64,000 bases of DNA from Brevibacterium sp. RIT 803 (GCF_016892625.1 NZ_JAFEMW010000001.1:1116001-1180000); one strand, 5' to 3'. Positions 42,413-51,265 are shown, counted from the first letter of the stretch. A program made the numbers and translations. Notes: generated by a model from the sequence alone, not told the origin.

Positions 42413-43192
42413 TTGTCCAAGCAGATCGACATCAAGGATCTCGACATCTTCTACGGCGATTTCCGCGCCGTCGATGGCGTCCAGATGCAGATCAAGCCCC
42501 GCTCGGTCACGGCCCTCATCGGCCCCTCGGGCTGCGGTAAGTCCACAGTGCTGCGCACACTCAACCGGATGCACGAAGTGATTCCGGGTGCCAGCGTCTC
42601 CGGTCAGGTCCTCATGGACGGCAACGACATCTACGGAGCAGGAGTCGACCCGGTCAACGTGCGCCGTGAGGTCGGCATGGTCTTCCAGCGTGCGAATCCG
42701 TTCCCCACGATGAGCATCAAGGAGAACGTGCTGGCCGGTGTGCGTCTCAACAGCCGCCGCATGACCAAGTCAGAGGCCGATGACCTCACCGAGCGTGCGC
42801 TGCGCGGCGCCAACCTCTGGAACGAGGTCAAGGACCGCCTCAGCCTGCCCGGCTCTGGACTCTCCGGCGGTCAGCAGCAGCGCCTGTGCATCGCTCGCGC
42901 GATCGCCGTTGAGCCCGAGGTCCTGCTCATGGACGAACCGTGCTCCGCGCTGGATCCGATCTCCACACTGGCCATCGAGGATCTCATCAACGACCTCAAG
43001 GACCAGTACACGGTCGTCATCGTCACTCACAACATGCAGCAGGCCGCTCGTGTGTCCGACAAGACCGCGTTCTTCAACATCGCAGGCACCGGCAAACCGG
43101 GCAAGCTCATCGAGTTCAACGAGACCTCGACGATCTTCTCCAACCCAGAGAAGGAAGAAACCGAGAACTACATCTCCGGTCGCTTCGGATGA
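42413..43192 (+). CDS. pstB: Phosphate ABC transporter ATPase
   Basis: The 259-residue ATPase has Walker [10 protein letters not shown], the Q loop [12 protein letters not shown], signature [14 protein letters not shown] and Walker [13 protein letters not shown]. The PstB-specific tail reads [18 protein letters not shown]. It starts with TTG 42413, preceded by TAGGGAAA. The gap to pstA is 64 bases. The pst operon ends at the long hairpin that follows; no phoU gene is found downstream here. Confidence 0.96.
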   Translation: MSKQIDIKDLDIFYGDFRAVDGVQMQIKPRSVTALIGPSGCGKSTVLRTLNRMHEVIPGASVSGQVLMDGNDIYGAGVDPVNVRREVGMVFQRANPFPTMSIKENVLAGVRLNSRRMTKSEADDLTERALRGANLWNEVKDRLSLPGSGLSGGQQQRLCIARAIAVEPEVLLMDEPCSALDPISTLAIEDLINDLKDQYTVVIVTHNMQQAARVSDKTAFFNIAGTGKPGKLIEFNETSTIFSNPEKEETENYISGRFG

Positions 43193-43250
43193 TCTGAAGC
43201 CTGGCCTGCGGCTGCGTGGGCGGCAACCGCAGTCCTCAGCGAGAATGTCC

Positions 43251-43310
43251 AACGGTTGGTAACTTCGTCGCGACCCAAGAGCTCGGATCGCGGCGAAGTT
43301 ACCAACCGTT
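43251..43310 (+). terminator. Rho-independent terminator of the pst operon
   Basis: A 17-bp perfect stem (AACGGTTGGTAACTTCG with its complement) is extended by five more pairs after one mismatch, around a loop of about 14 bases. CCTGTTTTC follows. It lies 58 bases after the pstB stop. Confidence 0.85.
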
Positions 43311-43445
43311 ACCTGTTTTCACGGCTCATAGTGGTTAAGGGGCGAGGTCTCCACCCCAAGAGACCTCGCCATCACGCCCCGGCCTGAACATGGTCTGCGA
43401 GTTGCCTCCGCAATCGACAGAACGACCTTCCCAGCAACCCATCGC

Positions 43446-43465
43446 CGATATATCGTTATATATCG
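43446..43465. promoter_or_regulatory. Inverted repeat CGATATA-N6-TATATCG, candidate PadR operator
   Basis: A perfect 7-6-7 inverted repeat, AT-rich within GC-rich surroundings, lies 32 bases before the padR ATG. PadR regulators bind such AT-rich dyads and usually repress their own operon. It probably overlaps the padR promoter. Confidence 0.6.
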
Positions 43466-43497
43466 TCAAGGCGATTCGATCAGACCTGGAGGTCATC

Positions 43498-44055
43498 ATG
43501 AACGAGCCATTCAATCACGGAGGTTTCTCTCGTCGGAACGGCGATTGGGGCGGGGCGAATATCTGGGAAGCAGTGGAGCAGCTGCGCTCATCCTTCAACC
43601 CCAAACAGCCGTTCCGCATGAACCGCGGGGATGTCCGCGCCGGAATCCTCACGCTGCTGGCCGAAGCCCCGATGCACGGCTACCAGATCATTCAAGAGAT
43701 CGAAGAACGCAGCGGCGGCAGCTGGAAGCCCAGCCCGGGATCGGTCTATCCGACGCTGCAGCTGCTCACGGATGAGGGCCTCATCAGCTCCGAGTCCTCC
43801 AGCGGACGCAAGACCTATTCACTCACCGAGGCCGGACGCGAGCAAGTCGCATCCGAGCCGGAGTCCAATGCTCCATGGGAATCGGCGAAGAAGCCCGAAG
43901 CGCCCAGGGCCGCAAATCTGGCCAAGGCCGGCGTCGAGCTGGCGCAGGCAGCAGCTCAGGTCGGCCGGTCCGGCAGCAAGGAGCAGGTCGCCGAGGCGGT
44001 CACCGCGCTCGAGGACACCAAGCGCAGACTGTATTCGATCCTCGCCGAGGACTGA
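43498..44055 (+). CDS. PadR-family transcriptional regulator
   Basis: The 185-residue protein has a Gly/Asn-rich N-terminus. The PadR winged helix spans about residues 42-115: RAGILTLLAEAPMHGYQIIQ, then GSWKPSPGSVYPTLQLLTDE and SGRKTYSLTEAG. An Ala/Lys-rich C-terminal helical region about 70 residues long probably mediates dimerisation. GGAGG five bases before ATG 43498 fixes the start. The UbiB-like gene begins three bases after its stop, so the pair is one operon, likely self-repressed via the upstream dyad. Confidence 0.9.
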   Translation: MNEPFNHGGFSRRNGDWGGANIWEAVEQLRSSFNPKQPFRMNRGDVRAGILTLLAEAPMHGYQIIQEIEERSGGSWKPSPGSVYPTLQLLTDEGLISSESSSGRKTYSLTEAGREQVASEPESNAPWESAKKPEAPRAANLAKAGVELAQAAAQVGRSGSKEQVAEAVTALEDTKRRLYSILAED

Positions 44056-44058
44056 ACA

Positions 44059-45813
44059 GTGACGGCGCGAACCCTTCGGGCTCGTTACGGTCGGATCCTC
44101 CGCTTCGCCGCGGCCCAGATGGTCATGGCCTGGTGGTTCGAGATGACGCTGCCGCGAATCGGCCTGGGTCGTCTCGCGGCAAGAGGTCGGGTGGCGCGCT
44201 GGCGTTCCACGGCCAGGCGATTTCGCACTCTGGCCGTGGAACTCGGCGGTCTGATGATCAAGGTCGGTCAGTTCCTCTCCTCGCGCATGGATGTTCTCCC
44301 GCCCGAGATCACCAAAGAACTCGAGGGCCTGCAGGACGAAGTCGCCCCGGTCCCCTTCGACCAGATCCGCGACCTTGCCGAAGCACAGCTGGGGACGGCA
44401 CTCACCGATGCCTTCTCCTCCTTCGAACCCCGCCCATTGGCCGCGGCATCCCTGGGTCAGGCGCACTCAGCGATCCTGACCCCGGAGATCGCCGCAGAGA
44501 TCGGTTTCGCCGAGGTGGTCGTCAAGGTCCAGCGTCCGAGCATCGCCGATATCGTCGAGGTCGATCTGCGTGCACTGCGCCGGATCGCCGGATGGCTCTC
44601 CCGCGTCCAGTTCGTCTCCCGTCGCGTCGACATGCCGGCGCTGGTCGAAGAGTTCGCCCATGTCAGCCTCGAAGAGATCGACTATCTCCATGAAGCGGCG
44701 AATGCGGAGGCCTTCGCCGTGGATGCGGCTGAGTCGGCCAGGGTGAATGCTCCGCAGATCGTCTGGGAACAGACCACACCACAGGTGCTGACCTTGGAAG
44801 ACGTCACAGCGATCAAGGCCAACGACGTCGCTGCGCTGCGTCGAGTCGGGATCGACCCCCACGAGGTTGCAACGACCTTCGCGCACACAATGTTCGATCA
44901 GCTCTTCCGGACCGGCTTCTTCCACGCCGACCCCCACCCGGGCAACATCTTCGTGACACCTGCAAACCCGGGGACAGCCTCGGCGGTCAGTCCGGCGGCG
45001 ATGGGGTCGGGCTCCGCGCCCACCTCGGCGGGGGTCGACTGGCATCTGACCTTCATCGACTTCGGGATGATGGGGCACGTGCCGGAGAATCTGCGCGCGG
45101 GTCTGCGGGAGCTCATCATCGCCGTGGCGATGCGGGACTCCCGCCGCCTCGTCGCCAGCGTCGGACTCATCGGAGTTCTGCTCGAGGGCGCGGACACGGA
45201 AGAGCTCGAACGCTCTCTCACGGGACTCTTCGCACGGTTCGGAGGCATGGGGTTCGCCCAGCTGCGCGACGTCGATGAGAAGGAGCTGCGAGCCTTCTCC
45301 ACGGATTTCGAATCGGTGGTGCGGGATCTGCCCGTGCAGCTGCCGGAGAACCTCTTCCTCATCATTCGCTCGCTGTCCATGGTCTCGGGTCTGTGCAGTT
45401 CGCTCAATCCCTCGTTCAACATCTGGGAGGTCGTCGAACCCTATGCGAGCGAGCTGATCGAAGAGGAGAAGGGCGGCGCCGCCGGCACTGTGGCGAAGGA
45501 GGCAATCAACCTTGTGCGCCTGACGCTCGGCCTGCCGGGACGCCTCGACGGCCTGGTCCAGAGGCTCGAGAACGGTGAGCTCTCGGTGGCTACGCCCAAA
45601 CTGGACCGCCGGGTCGCGGGCCTCGAACTTCTGGCCCGCGGGGTGATCTCGGCCGTGCTGTTCACCGGTTTCGTCATCGGCGGTGCAGTGCTGCTGTCCA
45701 TGACCACACTGGGTGGCATCCTGCTGCTCATCGCCTCAGCGCCGGCGCTCATCCACAGCCTGGTCACTCTGCTTCGACACAGGACGCTCAGCCGCCGACA
45801 CCGCCGCATGTGA
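44059..45813 (+). CDS. ABC1/AarF/UbiB-family atypical kinase
   Basis: The 584-residue protein has the family's KxGQ-type motif IKVGQFLSSRMDVLP in place of the usual kinase Gly loop. Then come the Ala-rich loop AAASLGQAH, the catalytic Lys in VVVKVQRPSI, HADPHPGNIFV and the metal Asp in FIDFGMMGH. Two C-terminal hydrophobic helices anchor it. About 20 residues of Gly/Ala-rich insert follow HPGNIFV, which is not typical. UbiB proteins support quinone or lipid metabolism through ATPase activity; what the actinobacterial form acts on is not settled. GTG 44059 follows GAGGA, and it is co-operonic with padR. Confidence 0.9.
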   Translation: MTARTLRARYGRILRFAAAQMVMAWWFEMTLPRIGLGRLAARGRVARWRSTARRFRTLAVELGGLMIKVGQFLSSRMDVLPPEITKELEGLQDEVAPVPFDQIRDLAEAQLGTALTDAFSSFEPRPLAAASLGQAHSAILTPEIAAEIGFAEVVVKVQRPSIADIVEVDLRALRRIAGWLSRVQFVSRRVDMPALVEEFAHVSLEEIDYLHEAANAEAFAVDAAESARVNAPQIVWEQTTPQVLTLEDVTAIKANDVAALRRVGIDPHEVATTFAHTMFDQLFRTGFFHADPHPGNIFVTPANPGTASAVSPAAMGSGSAPTSAGVDWHLTFIDFGMMGHVPENLRAGLRELIIAVAMRDSRRLVASVGLIGVLLEGADTEELERSLTGLFARFGGMGFAQLRDVDEKELRAFSTDFESVVRDLPVQLPENLFLIIRSLSMVSGLCSSLNPSFNIWEVVEPYASELIEEEKGGAAGTVAKEAINLVRLTLGLPGRLDGLVQRLENGELSVATPKLDRRVAGLELLARGVISAVLFTGFVIGGAVLLSMTTLGGILLLIASAPALIHSLVTLLRHRTLSRRHRRM

Positions 45814-45862
45814 GAGCACACGGTCATCCGATCCCACCAGCAGCGCATGCTGAAACGACCTG

Positions 45863-46975
45863 TCACTGCCGCCTGGAAGCGCGGGCATCAAGTCGTCTGG
45901 CACGGTAAGCATAGGTGGCCCAGCCGAGTGCCAGAGCCCACAGCGGGAACAGGAGAGTCGGGCCGATCGTCACCCAGTTGCCATTGATGCTGACACCGTT
46001 GAGCAGGACCGAATGGATCATGCCCATGCCTCCGGTGAACATCGCCAATGTGACGATGCCGGCGGGAATCGTGGCGAGGAGGATGGGCACACGTCGTCCT
46101 GCCAGCGGCCCTGTCCAGCGCGGAAACCTCTCTCCCCATTTCTGCACCAGCCCCAGGGTCAGCAGTGCTCCGGCCAGTCCGGCGATCGCCAAGGCGAGAC
46201 CTGAATGCCACATCCCGACCTGGAGGCCTGCGGAATAGAACTCGGAGCTGAGCCCGAACGGGATACCCAGTGCCCACAGAATACGAGTGGATGCATAAAT
46301 GACGGGAACCGCCACGGCCACGCCGACGGCGATCTTGGCACTGACCTGGACGGGCCGGTGATCTTCGGCAGCCTTCGCAGAGGTCGCCCCCGCGGCGGAG
46401 GCATCGCCGACACAGGCATCGCCGACAGAAGCGTCCATGGCCGCACCATCGGCGTCTGCCCGGCTGCGTCGCCGGCGGCCCTCCAGCGATGCCCACACCG
46501 CCGCCCACAGCCCCGGGCCGAGCAGCATGAATCCCTGCCAGAGCACGGCGATGGGAATCGGCGGGAACTGCAGGCTCAATGTGTAGCCGAGGTATGCCAA
46601 CACCAAGGTGTCGGTGAAGACCAGGGTGGTGACGAGGGCGAGGAAGACCGCGAAGCCTCCAACTGCTGCGACGGCTCTGCCGCGCAGTCGTGGCAGGGTC
46701 AGGAGGGCCGATGCGAGGGTCAGGCTCAGCAGCGCACAGGACCCGACCAGTGCTGCTCCAGCAGGGATGGAGAGATAGTCCAGCAGTGTGCTGTACTCAC
46801 CCGGTTCCGCATGACCGAACGGAGAGACGAGCAGTCCGCTCCCCCACAGCACGGAGACGACCAGCATGGTCAGTGACCAGACCGCGCTCAGGCCGAGCAT
46901 AGTGACACCCAGATCGAGTGCGTGCGTCGATTGAGATGGATGTTCTGACTGTGTACAGCTCTGTGTTGTCTTCAT
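45863..46975 (-). CDS. Polytopic membrane protein of unknown function
   Basis: The 370-residue protein has about nine hydrophobic helices. A central cytoplasmic loop (about 165-205) contains a degenerate ASVGDACVGDASAAG repeat, probably slippage-derived and non-conserved. The second half contains IYASTRILWALGIPFGLSSEF, then FTGGMGMIHSVLLNG. I do not recognise a named family. The gene lies downstream of, and in the same direction as, a two-component system, with three regularly spaced palindromes in the gap. It may be the target of that regulator. Confidence 0.75.
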   Translation of the reverse strand: MKTTQSCTQSEHPSQSTHALDLGVTMLGLSAVWSLTMLVVSVLWGSGLLVSPFGHAEPGEYSTLLDYLSIPAGAALVGSCALLSLTLASALLTLPRLRGRAVAAVGGFAVFLALVTTLVFTDTLVLAYLGYTLSLQFPPIPIAVLWQGFMLLGPGLWAAVWASLEGRRRRSRADADGAAMDASVGDACVGDASAAGATSAKAAEDHRPVQVSAKIAVGVAVAVPVIYASTRILWALGIPFGLSSEFYSAGLQVGMWHSGLALAIAGLAGALLTLGLVQKWGERFPRWTGPLAGRRVPILLATIPAGIVTLAMFTGGMGMIHSVLLNGVSINGNWVTIGPTLLFPLWALALGWATYAYRARRLDARASRRQ

Positions 46976-47033
46976 GCTTCAACACTCGCGCCGAAGCCGT
47001 CTCGGCAGGCTCCCCCGAACGGGTGAACGGCAT

Positions 47034-47086
47034 CCCTCAGAGGGTGAAGCATGCCCCTCAGAGGGTGAAGCATGCCCCTCAGAGGG
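47034..47086. repeat. Three CCCTCAGAGGG palindromes at exact 21-bp spacing
   Basis: Perfect 11-bp palindromes CCCTC-A-GAGGG sit at 47034-47044, 47055-47065 and 47076-47086, within a 21-bp tandem unit (TGAAGCATGCC between copies). The third covers the stop codon of the response-regulator gene. All lie 59-111 bases upstream of the membrane-protein gene start. Two helical turns between centres would place bound dimers on one face of the DNA, so this looks like an operator array. Confidence 0.75.
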
Positions 47087-47717
47087 TGATGAATCCCGAT
47101 TCGAAGGCTCTGATGACGGCTTGGGTCCTGTCCCTGGCGCCGAGCTTGCCGAGCAGCGAGCTGACATAGGTCTTGACCGTCTCACTGCCGAGGAACAATT
47201 CACCGGCGATCTCGACATTGCTCAGGCCGCGCGCCATGAGTGAGAGCACCTCCTGCTCGCGACTGCTCAGCTGGGCAACACCGGCCAGGTCTTCGCGCCT
47301 CCCCGCCTGAGCCGCCATCTCACGCACCTTCTGCGGATACAGGAGCACTTCCCCACCGGCCACGACGTACACGGCGCGGAGGAGTTCCTCCGGCTGGGCC
47401 CGCTTGAGGACGAAGCCATCGGCACCGGCACGCAGCGCTTCGAAGACGTAGTCGTCGCTGTCGAAGGTGGTCAGGATGAGCACACGTGGAGGGTCCTGCC
47501 GCGCGACGAGCAACCGAGTCGCTTCGAGTCCGTTGAGCTGCGGCATACGCACGTCCATGATGACGATATCGGGCTGCGTTCGCTGGACGAGGTCGATGGC
47601 GTCGACACCATCGCCGGCTTCGCCGACCACTTCGAGTCCGATGTCCGAGTCGATGATCGCCGCGAGCCCGGCACGGACCAACGGCTCGTCATCGATGAGG
47701 ACCACCCTGATGCTCAT
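47079..47717 (-). CDS. NarL/LuxR-type response regulator
   Basis: The 212-residue regulator has a receiver with VVLIDDEPLVRAGL, the phospho-acceptor in IVIMDVRMPQLNG, ILTTFDSDDYV, and the conserved Lys in GFVLKRAQPEEL. The LuxR HTH reads LSSREQEVLSLMARGLSNVE then GSETVKTYVSSLLGKLGARD. This is the classic partner of DesK-type kinases. ATG 47717 overlaps the kinase stop (ATGA). The last codons lie in the palindrome array, so the array evolved on or through the coding end. It may bind that array. Confidence 0.94.
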   Translation of the reverse strand: MSIRVVLIDDEPLVRAGLAAIIDSDIGLEVVGEAGDGVDAIDLVQRTQPDIVIMDVRMPQLNGLEATRLLVARQDPPRVLILTTFDSDDYVFEALRAGADGFVLKRAQPEELLRAVYVVAGGEVLLYPQKVREMAAQAGRREDLAGVAQLSSREQEVLSLMARGLSNVEIAGELFLGSETVKTYVSSLLGKLGARDRTQAVIRAFESGFITL

Positions 47718-49015
47718 GTCTGTCTCTCCTCGTTCGCAACTCGTACAGTGCCGCTGTCTGTCGGCAGCACGGCCTCAAGCGTCCACGAGCCACCATCTGC
47801 AGTCCACCGAACTTCCCCGCCGAAGAGCTCAACACGCTCCCTGATCCCCTGCAGTCCACGGCCTGCACCCGCATTGCTCCTCGCACCGCTGGTGCTCACC
47901 ACGCAGGCGTTGCTCACCGTCAACGTCACGAATCTCGCATCGACGCTGATCGACACCGAGGCCCCCGGGTCTGAGGCATGGCGAAGCGAGTTCGTCAGAG
48001 CCTCCCGCATGATCCGATGCAGCTCGTGCGCCACGGCTGACGGCATTGACCCCAGGTCGCCGCGGGTTCTCAATTGAGTCGGGTGCCCCACTGATCTCGC
48101 CTCCTCGGCCAGGACCTCGAAATCCTCGATCGCTCGCCGAGGTGGTTGTGCCGTTTCCGCACTGATGACGGAGTCATCATCTGCCTCCAGATCGGCCTCC
48201 GTGCGGAGCAGCGCGAGAACGTGGTCCAACTCGGCCACCGCCTCACGTCCGGTGCGGGCGATTTCGTCGACTGCCGCCTCGGCGACGGTGGGGTCGGTCT
48301 GCAGTGCGCGCTTGGCGACTGCTGCCTGCATCGTCGTCACGGTCAGTGCGTGGCCGATCGAGTCGTGGACCTCGCGGGCAAGCACCGTGCGGCGGAACCG
48401 GCGGGCCCGCTCGCGGCCAGCGAGCTCCGCGCGGTCGGCCGCCGACGGGCCGAGGAGAATGAGCGCATAGTTCGGCAGGAAGTATCCCTCCACGACGATG
48501 CTGATGATGCACATCAGCAGGATTCCCACGGCGAGGGCTTGGATCAGCCCTGCGGGCAGCACGGTGGCTGCAGGGCTCGTCGCGGTTCCGATCAGACCGC
48601 TGGAGAGTTCGTGAGCCTGCCCGGGGTCACCGACGAGAACGATGGCGGCGGGGATGAGGACGACGATCGTGAATAGAAGCAGTGCGCCGGCGAAGGTGTG
48701 ACCGAAGTAGAACAGGGCACCGCGCAGTCGATCGGCCGGTCGGGGCCGCCTCGGCGGGATGGGGATGCTCAGTTCGAGCAGCTGCTCGGCCAGTGTGCGT
48801 TCGAGGGCGCGGATGACGGCGAGGAATGCTGGAATGCACAGCAGCGCGAAAGCGATGATTCCGACGACGATGATGGTCAGCGACTCGGCGCGGTTGCCGA
48901 CCTGGTTCGAGGCAGTCACGATCCAGATCACGACCGCCGCGTAGGGCACGGCGATGACGCCGCCGATCAGCAGGACCAGCAGCCTGCGCCACAACTTTGC
49001 TACGCGAACCTTCAC
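47714..49015 (-). CDS. NarL/DesK-type sensor histidine kinase
   Basis: The protein has 433 residues from GTG 49015. Four hydrophobic helices (about residues 12-190) form the sensing part. The phospho-acceptor helix VLAREVHDSIGHALTVTTMQ follows at about 215. An HATPase_c domain with LHRIMREALTNSLRHA (N box) and GRGLQGIRERVELFGG (G2 box) ends the protein. No large extracellular domain exists. GTG 49015 is favoured because a TAGTCT -10 lies seven bases upstream, implying a leaderless message. A GTG two codons earlier is an alternative. It is co-translated with the response regulator. Confidence 0.92.
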   Translation of the reverse strand: MKVRVAKLWRRLLVLLIGGVIAVPYAAVVIWIVTASNQVGNRAESLTIIVVGIIAFALLCIPAFLAVIRALERTLAEQLLELSIPIPPRRPRPADRLRGALFYFGHTFAGALLLFTIVVLIPAAIVLVGDPGQAHELSSGLIGTATSPAATVLPAGLIQALAVGILLMCIISIVVEGYFLPNYALILLGPSAADRAELAGRERARRFRRTVLAREVHDSIGHALTVTTMQAAVAKRALQTDPTVAEAAVDEIARTGREAVAELDHVLALLRTEADLEADDDSVISAETAQPPRRAIEDFEVLAEEARSVGHPTQLRTRGDLGSMPSAVAHELHRIMREALTNSLRHASDPGASVSISVDARFVTLTVSNACVVSTSGARSNAGAGRGLQGIRERVELFGGEVRWTADGGSWTLEAVLPTDSGTVRVANEERQT

Positions 49016-49022
49016 CGTCACC

Positions 49023-49028
49023 AGACTA
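49023..49028 (-). promoter_or_regulatory. -10 element TAGTCT of a leaderless kinase-regulator transcript
   Basis: TAGTCT ends seven bases before GTG 49015. No ribosome site lies between them. It is the likely promoter of the second two-component operon. Confidence 0.45.
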
Positions 49029-49164
49029 CCGTCGCGGCACCCGATCAGCCCGGAATACCGGGTGCATTCGAAAGCCACGGCAGAAAAGACTCGACCGAAC
49101 CCATCCACGCCACAATCCGCTCCGAATCAGATGATGTACGACGAAAGTCTTCGAAAGGATCGTC

Positions 49165-49626
49165 ATGAGCACTCACACAGTTTCATCATCAGCTCACACT
49201 GGCCGCACCAGCGTCCAGATCGTCTCAGGCATCTTCGGGGCCGTGTTCCTCCTGGTGGGCATCCTGGGCTTCGTCCCGGGCATCACCAAGGACTTGGACA
49301 CGATGATGTTCGCCGGGCATCATTCGCAAGCCGCGCTGTTGGGGATCTTCCAGGTCTCGGTGCTGCACAACATCGTCCATCTGCTTTTCGGCGTCGTCGG
49401 CCTGCTCGGGCTCAAGTCACGCCGACTGGCCAAGACCTACCTCATCGTCGGAGGCATCATCTACGCCGTGCTGTGGATCTACGGCCTCATTGTTCCGATG
49501 GAGTCCATGGGAAACTTCGTTCCGCTCAACACCGCTGACAACTGGCTGCACTTCGTCCTCGCAGCAGCCATGATCACGACAGGGATCGTCTTCGGTCGGA
49601 AGGCTCACACTGCCGCACAGCGGTGA
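49165..49626 (+). CDS. DUF4383 membrane protein
   Basis: The 153-residue protein has four hydrophobic helices. Family features are FLLVGILGFVPGIT, then LLGIFQVSVLHNIVHLLFGV, with the conserved His pair, and NTADNWLHFVLAAAMI near the C-terminus. Function is unknown; the conserved His residues face the same membrane side. AAAGGA precedes ATG 49165. It diverges from the kinase gene and converges with the phosphate-transporter gene, whose stop is four bases away. Confidence 0.88.
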   Translation: MSTHTVSSSAHTGRTSVQIVSGIFGAVFLLVGILGFVPGITKDLDTMMFAGHHSQAALLGIFQVSVLHNIVHLLFGVVGLLGLKSRRLAKTYLIVGGIIYAVLWIYGLIVPMESMGNFVPLNTADNWLHFVLAAAMITTGIVFGRKAHTAAQR

Positions 49627-49630
49627 CGTC

Positions 49631-50641
49631 TCAGCCGGTGAAGATCCTGACCACCAGGCCGATGCAGATCGCCAACGCCGCGGCCGCGGGAATGGTCAGC
49701 ACCCAGACTCCGGCGATGGGAACGATGAAGCGGGCCCGGGCGCGACCCTGACGTCCGGCGAACTGGGTTCCGAGAATGGCAGATCCGAGGATGAAGGTCA
49801 GCGACACCGGCACCCGCATGATGAGCGCCGCCGTGTACATGAGCACCGTGGCGGTGGCATCTGCTGTCGCGGACTTCAGCGGGTCGAGACCGGCCATGCG
49901 GACCGACAGTGTGCGGACGACTCTCCACCCGCTCAGGCCGGTGCCGAGCGCCAGCGCTCCGGCGATGATCAGCCGCACCGGCCAGGAGATCTCGACGACG
50001 GAGAGCTCGGTGTACGGGTTGGCGTCCACGGCGAGGAGCCCGACCATGACCAGGGCCGCGATCTTCTGTGCGTCCTGAATGCCGTGGACCAGTGACAGCG
50101 AGGCGGTGAGCACCGAGTCGACCATGCGCGCACCGCGGAAGAGCGGTTTGGGCGGTGAAGCGGCAAAGGTCTTCGACAGCAGAGCTGTCAGGCCCCAAGA
50201 GAGCACGAATCCGAGGATCGGTGAGATCACGAGGGGCAGGATCACCGAGTTGACCGCCTCGGCGGAGTTGACTGAGAACCCCAGCACGATCCCAGCACCC
50301 AGGAGACCGCCGATGAGGCAGTGCGTGGAGGACACAGGCAGCGCGAGGTAGTAGGTGAACAGACTCCACGCCGTTGCGGCGACGAAGGCGATGATCAGGG
50401 AGGTGAGGATGACCTCGGGGTCGCCGTCGAAGTGGACGATCTGGTTGGCCACGACTGAGGCGATTCCCTCACCCAAGAGTGCGCCGATGAAGTTGAAGAC
50501 GACGGCTAGGCCCAGGGCCCACCGTGCGTTGATGGAGCGTCCGACGACGGCGTTGCCGATCGTCAGCGCAGCATCATGGAAACCGTTCGAACCGGCGAAG
50601 ATCACCGCGGTGACGATGACTCCCGCCAAGAGCAGCTCCAC
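49631..50641 (-). CDS. PiT-family inorganic phosphate transporter
   Basis: The 336-residue permease has about ten helices and the two PiT repeats: FAGSNGFHDAALTIGNAVVG near the N-terminus and SLVHGIQDAQKIAALVMVG centrally. PiT carriers import metal-phosphate with protons at low affinity. GTG 50641 starts three bases after the stop of a DUF47 gene, the usual partner. With pstSCAB in the same window, the cell has both low- and high-affinity uptake. Confidence 0.94.
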   Translation of the reverse strand: MELLLAGVIVTAVIFAGSNGFHDAALTIGNAVVGRSINARWALGLAVVFNFIGALLGEGIASVVANQIVHFDGDPEVILTSLIIAFVAATAWSLFTYYLALPVSSTHCLIGGLLGAGIVLGFSVNSAEAVNSVILPLVISPILGFVLSWGLTALLSKTFAASPPKPLFRGARMVDSVLTASLSLVHGIQDAQKIAALVMVGLLAVDANPYTELSVVEISWPVRLIIAGALALGTGLSGWRVVRTLSVRMAGLDPLKSATADATATVLMYTAALIMRVPVSLTFILGSAILGTQFAGRQGRARARFIVPIAGVWVLTIPAAAALAICIGLVVRIFTG

Positions 50642-50644
50642 GGA

Positions 50645-51265
50645 CTACGATTCCTTGATCGCGATGGCGGCGACGACCTTGCCCAGCTCGGTGAAGCCGT
50701 ATGCGGCACGCACGAAAGCCTGCCCCAACTGGGAGACCGCGGCCATGTACGTCAGGCCGCGCTTCGAGTTCGGCACGGCGTCAGACATCCGCCATTGCAG
50801 GGCCTCGACTTGGTAGGTGAGGCGGTTGATGGAGTCGACGTAGTCCCACTGATCGAGCTTGCCCGGCAGCCGAGTGACCATCCGCGAGGTGTGGTCGGTC
50901 TGGTTGGACAGGACCGCGAGGGTCTCGAGGACACCGGAAGGCAGTTCGTCGAAGGCCTCCGAGGCGAGGACGAATCCGGCACCGTGGAGAAGGTGGCAGA
51001 TGTCGCGCATGTGATGACCGAGCAGGTAGAGGTCATTGCGGTCGAACGGGGTGATGTAGTTCTCGCGCAGCGCGCGGAGCACGGCTCCCATGTCCTCATC
51101 GGCTTGATCGCCGATCTCGCGGAGGCGGTCTGCGACCTGCCGTCGTTCGCTGACTTCGATGCCGGAGAGTTCGGCAAGCACCAGGTTGCACTGCCGCATC
51201 TGCCCGACCAGATCGGACAGGCGTTCGTAGAAGACAGTGTCCTGCGGTACTCGTTTGAGCCGCAT
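50645..51265 (-). CDS. DUF47/PhoU-like partner of the PiT transporter
   Basis: The 206-residue all-helical protein begins MRLKRVPQDTVFYERLSDL. Family residues include LREIGDQADEDMGAVLRAL and FDRNDLYLLGHHMRDICHLL, the DUF47 metal-binding E/DxxxD-type helices related to PhoU. DUF47 proteins are thought to gate or regulate PiT. AGGAGG five bases before ATG 51265 fixes the start. The gene is three bases from the PiT gene, so they form one operon. A TACAAT -10 is present at 51320-51325. Confidence 0.9.
   Translation of the reverse strand: MRLKRVPQDTVFYERLSDLVGQMRQCNLVLAELSGIEVSERRQVADRLREIGDQADEDMGAVLRALRENYITPFDRNDLYLLGHHMRDICHLLHGAGFVLASEAFDELPSGVLETLAVLSNQTDHTSRMVTRLPGKLDQWDYVDSINRLTYQVEALQWRMSDAVPNSKRGLTYMAAVSQLGQAFVRAAYGFTELGKVVAAIAIKES

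Larger units (their letters stand above)
43193..43497. other. Intergenic region pstB / padR
   Basis: The 305 bases hold the pst terminator hairpin (43251-43310) and the PadR-type inverted repeat (43446-43465). The sequence between them carries GACCTCGCC-type short repeats (AGGTCTCCACC...AGACCTCGCC) but no gene. Confidence 0.6.

Noticed and set aside
47034-47086. Possible CRISPR or iteron origin
   Set aside because: Units are 21 bp with no variable spacers. There is no dnaA, rep or AT-rich unwinding element nearby. An operator array fits better.
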